The notes under the pieces are model-generated. The model did no database searches, was not told the origin of the DNA, and was given only the letters and a program-made list of their open reading frames with translations. DNA of 64,000 nucleotides from Endomychus coccineus (Eukaryota > Arthropoda > Insecta > Coleoptera > Endomychidae), in assembly GCA_958510875.1 (NCBI GenBank), contig OY294068.1, forward strand, positions 192,534,315 to 192,598,314. Reading direction: 5' to 3'. Both the position numbers and the translations under genes were made by a program. Below, piece by piece: positions 59,490-64,000 of this stretch (position 1 is the stretch's first letter; the number at the start of each line of letters is the position of its first letter).

Positions 59490-60930
59490 ACCGGAATTAT
59501 TACGTATTAATTGGAACCTAGGTAGCTATCTATTCATGCATATCGACTGATTTAATTAGGATGCAATCATTTCTATTTTTAGATGTACGTCATTATTATA
59601 CAGCTGCATCAAATTTGTTTTCGTAAATTGCTTTTATTGCGTCAGAAAAGGAACTCTTAGAATTGACGTTCGTTTCCGATAATGTACCCCTTGGTCACGT
59701 TCTTCATTCAGAAAAGTTCTCCGATAAAGTAAATTATAATACGGCTCCACCTGAGATACAGTTATTCAAGCACGTGGATTATTGTAAAATCTAATAATCA
59801 CGTGTAAAAGGAATTTCTGCAATGATAAAGACGGAAAAAAGCTTTTCAATATAGCGCATTTTAATGATAAATTATTGTTTCTTGTTGTATTTCAAGTATT
59901 GTTACGTTATAATATGACATGAATACTTTACTGATCCATTCTAATTATTAATTTTCTAAGAAATCGTTTTGTGTTCAGAATTGGATATCTAAACGTTAGG
60001 ATATAATATATAATACGAAGGATATTGGTAGGATGACTTTGACTAGATTTTGTTCGTACACGGAATTCATGCTATTGTTTCAGATTATACCTATTTCCAA
60101 GTTAATCATCTATGAATTATTATTTGTTCATCAATTTCTCTTTATTCGCAATATACATCATTATAGACTATTAAGTGAATATGTAACAATCTTTACGCGA
60201 GGTACAAAAACATCCCATGATGTTAAACTTCTTCTACTCCATTTTCGTTTTTGAGAAAGATCTTGAGGTAAGGTTCCATTAATTCTTCTTATAAAAGGAT
60301 GATTATTGTACAGTTCCTTTATTAGCTCGTTTATGATGTGGTCATTACTTGACGCCTCGGCTCTGCGGATTCCGTTCCTGATGAAAGATTATCGGGAAGT
60401 GTCTGGTGAGTTACTTACCACGGTGCATCCACAATCATTATTGGTAAGGTTATTTCCACGGAAAATGGTTCTAATTCAAAGACTGCAGTGAAAGTATTCA
60501 TTGCCTATGTAATGCAAGATCTAGGCAATAAACAAGCGTACAACAGAGGGTCGAAAAGGGCCGAATTTTGGATAATTATGTACTTATTGTACGTAATTTG
60601 AAAAGAATTCTAATGAAAACAAGGAATCATGAAATTTACGATGAAATATAATTTTTACCTGCTATGTCTTTAAACATATTTACATTTATTCGGTTCGACC
60701 CTCCCAGCTAATATTAGCATAATCAAGGGTAGTTAGTTACTGCGGTCATTGAGCCCAACCATTTTTCGTGGAAAGAACTCTACTTTAGACTGAACTCTTT
60801 GAATGATGATCAGTGACGTTGATTTGGTGCAGAGTCATAGATGAAGTCCATATAACCAAATAGGTTTGAGCATGGTGAGCATGGAACAAAAAACTATTTA
60901 CTTATTACGATTTATTTCCAGCGGAGAGTA
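59490..60930. other. no recognised gene
   Basis: AT-rich. Short plus frames at 60033-60491 are unrecognised. Confidence 0.4.
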
Positions 60931-60939
60931 ACCCATATT

Positions 60940-61085
60940 TTTATTTATAATTTAGTTTCCTCTGATGATGGCTACTTGGTACCTGGAAGGTCCTCACTGC
61001 TTTAATAGTAATTTTAGTGGATAGGGGTAATTATTTATCATCAACAGTGTTATTTATGATATATCCACAGTTTGAGCTATTTTAT
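60940..61085 (+). repeat. dispersed GATGATGGCTAC repeat, fullest linear copy
   Basis: Contains CTCTGATGATGGCTACTTGG, GGAAGGTCCTCA, TTTAATAGTAATTTTAGTGG and ATATCCACAGTTTGAGCTAT in the same order as the pieces at 16.3, 38.8, 41.7 and 42.3 kb. Confidence 0.75.
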
Positions 61086-61089
61086 AGTT

Positions 61090-61960
61090 TATTAAGAATA
61101 TAATACTTGAAAAATTCCAATGGAAACTCTCCAAGTAGAGAATTTCCACTATTATGATATTTAGATAGCCTAAAACGTACACAAACGACACAAATTTGAA
61201 GTTTCTATTGGTTTTGGACAAGAAAAAATCTTACAGAATTTTCATATTTACTTTCATCGTACCACTTGATAATTACTAATGAATCAATAACACTAATTTC
61301 ATTCTATAATGCATAATAACACCGATTGTGAAGTGGTAATATTGAATTAGACTACTTCAATTATCATATGGTGCAAAATCACACCATAATTAAATGAACA
61401 AAAAAACTGTTGTGAAAGTTGATAAAGTTTTAACACTATAAGAATTAGAATAAGTATCGCAACAGTGTTATTATTTTAGCCGCAAATAAGTATGTTGCGT
61501 TGTACAGTAAATCATGTTTTACTATAAAAACTAATATTTATTTCTGTTAAATTGCGTAATGAGCAAATAATATAGATATGCATGTATATATATATTGTCC
61601 AATACAAAGCATAGCTATGACTAGTATATCTAACATATTATTCAGACTGTGTACTAGATTTTTAAAGAATGCATTATGTAACATTGATGTAAGATGAATT
61701 GAATATAAACAAGTGTATGCGTCAATAGGAGTATAGGCCGTTCACTCATATTCAAATAAATGTCGATTCATTGTGTCTTGTAATCATGAAATATGCTTTT
61801 ATGCAGTGCCTATAAAATTTATTAGAACATCAATTGTATAATTAAGAGTTTTACATAAAGAGCTCTTGCTTTCAAATTTTGATGTGAGTACTCAGTGAAG
61901 ATTGACATTACATAAAGAAGAGATATACAAACGCTGAAAGTACTCAAACAATTGAAAATT
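61090..61960. other. no feature seen
   Basis: AT-rich DNA. Confidence 0.4.
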
Positions 61961-61964
61961 ATAA

Positions 61965-62130
61965 TCCTTTCGTCTGGGCCAGAGCCAATGGTTGCTTTAT
62001 CTATCTGCGCGGAGGATCCCGCCCTTTGTACTATCACAGTTCTACAAATTTTGGATTCTCGATTGATCGAAAACCATCGAAGCCGCGGAGGCCATTCAGT
62101 AGATGCAATTTCCCATTCAAAAGGTACATA
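61965..62130. other. GC-richer open patch, unidentified
   Basis: Open on both strands: plus SSGPEPMVALSICAEDPA, ending at a donor-like AAAAG|GTACAT (62122); minus FEWEIASTEWPPRLRWFS. Compositionally distinct from its surroundings. I cannot assign a family or choose a strand. Confidence 0.25.
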
Positions 62131-62209
62131 TTTTATTTTAACTCACACATCTATCACTATTAACGGAGAAATCATTGTTATGTTTCAGTATGTCAATGCC
62201 TTAAGATAA

Positions 62210-62900
62210 AATCGAAGTAGTCTCAGTAAACTTTCAATACCGTATAAGATTGAAGACTACAACAAAACCATATGTAATTGTGTGAAAAACTTAAGTCACT
62301 TGAAAATCATGATACAATCATAGCACTTATGTAACATATGAGTACTGACATTTTGAAAGTGTAATATTTCGTTAACAATTTCGATTTGAAATTTCAAATG
62401 CTTTGAAAAAGTGTATTCAGTTTAGGTAAATATGATACGGTGAATATAACTTTGATCAAAGTTGTCAGAGTTGAATAATTCAGTTGAAATAAGAAGAACT
62501 GAGAGGATGTCAATAGAATTTAGTTCATGACAAGATTAATCTCTTAAGACTTCATAGGTTGAAGGAGTTTCTAGGTCGTAAAAGCATTGAGTGGATGTTC
62601 ACCAATATGCACTCATCAAAGTTTACTAACTATTGCTGAAGGCTTGCGTTATTTAGCGAGTGACTAATTTCCGCCTGTAACCAAACTATTTGCCAAACGA
62701 CTTTCTCATTGACAAGCACATCTACATAATATACTGCATTTCATTTCATAAGAATCCGAACGCCTTCCAGGTGCATTGAAATATTTCTTTGAAATTGTCA
62801 TCAAAAACACATGTAACAGAGTTTTTCCCATGATATTACAAAAAGTATGTTGAAAAATCTTGGCTTCCGGATGGATTCTGCGTCACATTAGCTCGACTTG
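62210..62900. other. no feature seen
   Basis: AT-rich DNA. Confidence 0.4.
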
Positions 62901-62909
62901 AAGCCGACG

Positions 62910-62965
62910 TTTCGCCGACCATTACAGGTGGCATATTCAAGTCAGGCTTTAGGCTTGAACTGTTC
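62910..62965 (-). ncRNA. hammerhead-like or retroelement-end motif (candidate)
   Basis: The minus strand reads GCCACCTGTAATGGTCGGC then GAAACGTCGG, a hairpin followed by GAAACGTC. This is the 3' half of a hammerhead-type core; the CUGAUGA half is degenerate. Often found at ends of PLE-like elements. Confidence 0.2.
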
Positions 62966-62999
62966 AAGCCTCACCATTTGGAATATATTGTAACCAACT

Positions 63000-63725
63000 T
63001 CCGCCCAAATGACTAATTTTGGTGGAAGATTAGTTGTCCCCTAAAGTTACGGTACGGTCATGTACCTTAGCAGACCTGCCTGGGTTTCTTACAAGTAAGA
63101 AGGTCAGAGTTCTTCTAGTTTAGTTTTGTGGTTAGTATTTGAGAGATGCTCTTCCTACAGAAGAATAATGTCTTTGCCTTGAATAAAATGATGACGAACC
63201 TTTGTAGCTATTTATTAACAGAAATAAATCATTAACTATTTACAATATTATATACAATTATCAACAATCAAAATATCTATTCAGAGTTTTCACTGGAAAT
63301 GACAACATTTATAAGACAGTGATATTCGGTCATCCCTATATGATATACGCTATTCGATTATTAAATCCAAATGATTCCGCGAAAGTTTTTTATCAGGCTC
63401 ACTAACAGCTGGTATCTCGATTAGGTCAATATACCCTAACACGATGTAAGAAATGAGAATATCAGATTGTACACGTCTTCCTGAATTCGACTCGGAAATC
63501 TGTTTACTTGAGAGGTGACCAGGCACCCGTGTACTACTGTGTCTCTCCTTATGACAATTTATTACGCCTCGGTTTATCTTTTGGTTTAATAGAAATACGG
63601 AATCAGTGTTCGGAAGAACAAATTACTATTAAATTGTTCACGGGGAATCCCTAACTTGAAATGGAACTCAATCTCTTTACGGAAATTCTTAATTGTTAAC
63701 TAAACTGGTATTCATCATTGCATTC
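63000..63725. other. no feature seen
   Basis: AT-rich DNA. Confidence 0.4.
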
Positions 63726-63731
63726 ATATGA

Positions 63732-64000
63732 AACGACTGTCAACACTGAATCGTCTCGTAGAATTTGATTGAAAATTAAAACAAAAATTGATTCTTCACG
63801 GAAAATATTATTAAATCATGAACGGAACAGCTCTTCTCAATATATTCAGGAAAAACAATAGTCAACACTTGACTGTTTTCTAGAATTATTGAAATAAACT
63901 CAGATTCAAATAGTGACGGAAAATAATAATTAATTATGAACAGTACGGCGTTTCCCAATATATTCAGGAAAAACAATCGTCAACACTGGACTGTTTTCTA
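63732..64000. repeat. tandem repeat, about 120 bp period, continuing past the window
   Basis: GTCAACACT recurs at 63739, 63861 and 63979 (spacings 122 and 118). The last two units share ATATATTCAGGAAAAACAAT and GGACTGTTTTCTA-type sequence. The array runs off the right edge. Confidence 0.8.

Overview
This is AT-rich, repeat-laden nuclear DNA from an insect. No rRNA, bacterial operon or CRISPR-like structure is visible. The evidence for an insect is one split protein-coding gene with clean GT/AG introns (an invertebrate glutaredoxin-domain cysteine-rich protein, the CG31559/GRXCR family) set among decayed insect-type transposable elements: Jockey-like and LOA/I/R1-like non-LTR retrotransposons, Penelope-like elements (PLEs), mariner, MULE, a Tc/mariner-superfamily transposase and a Crypton-type tyrosine recombinase. 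The mix looks coleopteran to me, but that is only an impression.

The host gene is on the minus strand. Its proline-rich N-terminal coding exon lies at 44330-43275 and the exon carrying most of the glutaredoxin fold at 15923-15690. They are joined by a phase-0 intron of about 27.4 kb. The C-terminal cysteine-rich exon(s) should lie further down the minus strand (below 15690) but I could not find them. A CpG-rich patch at 55530-55890 is a speculative candidate for an upstream 5' exon or promoter.

Region by region. 1-9.6 kb: Jockey reverse transcriptase (RT) scrap, LOA-like RT/RNase H mosaic, a tandem repeat of about 270 bp, a PLE endonuclease remnant and a deleted MULE flanked by GTGGAAAAA iterons. 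12.7-15.1 kb: RT and PLE scraps. 15.7-43.3 kb: the large intron, holding a nine-finger C2H2 array with a 4-finger higher-order period (18.6-19.4 kb), Jockey fragments, the least-decayed LOA/I/R1-like element (23.0-26.0 kb), a chimeric mariner (27.1-28.0 kb), inverted-repeat hairpins and further retroelement pieces. 44.7-64 kb: upstream flank with PLEs (45.6-46.3 and 56.5-57.3 kb), a tandemly duplicated Crypton-like recombinase (50.2-51.4 kb), a 238-bp palindrome whose arms carry tRNA-like A and B boxes (52.9-53.1 kb), transposase scraps and a tandem repeat of about 120 bp running off the right end.

Apart from the glutaredoxin gene, every protein-like signal I recognise is a broken mobile-element remnant or a degenerate zinc-finger array. 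All comparisons were made by eye, so family names for short fragments are approximate.
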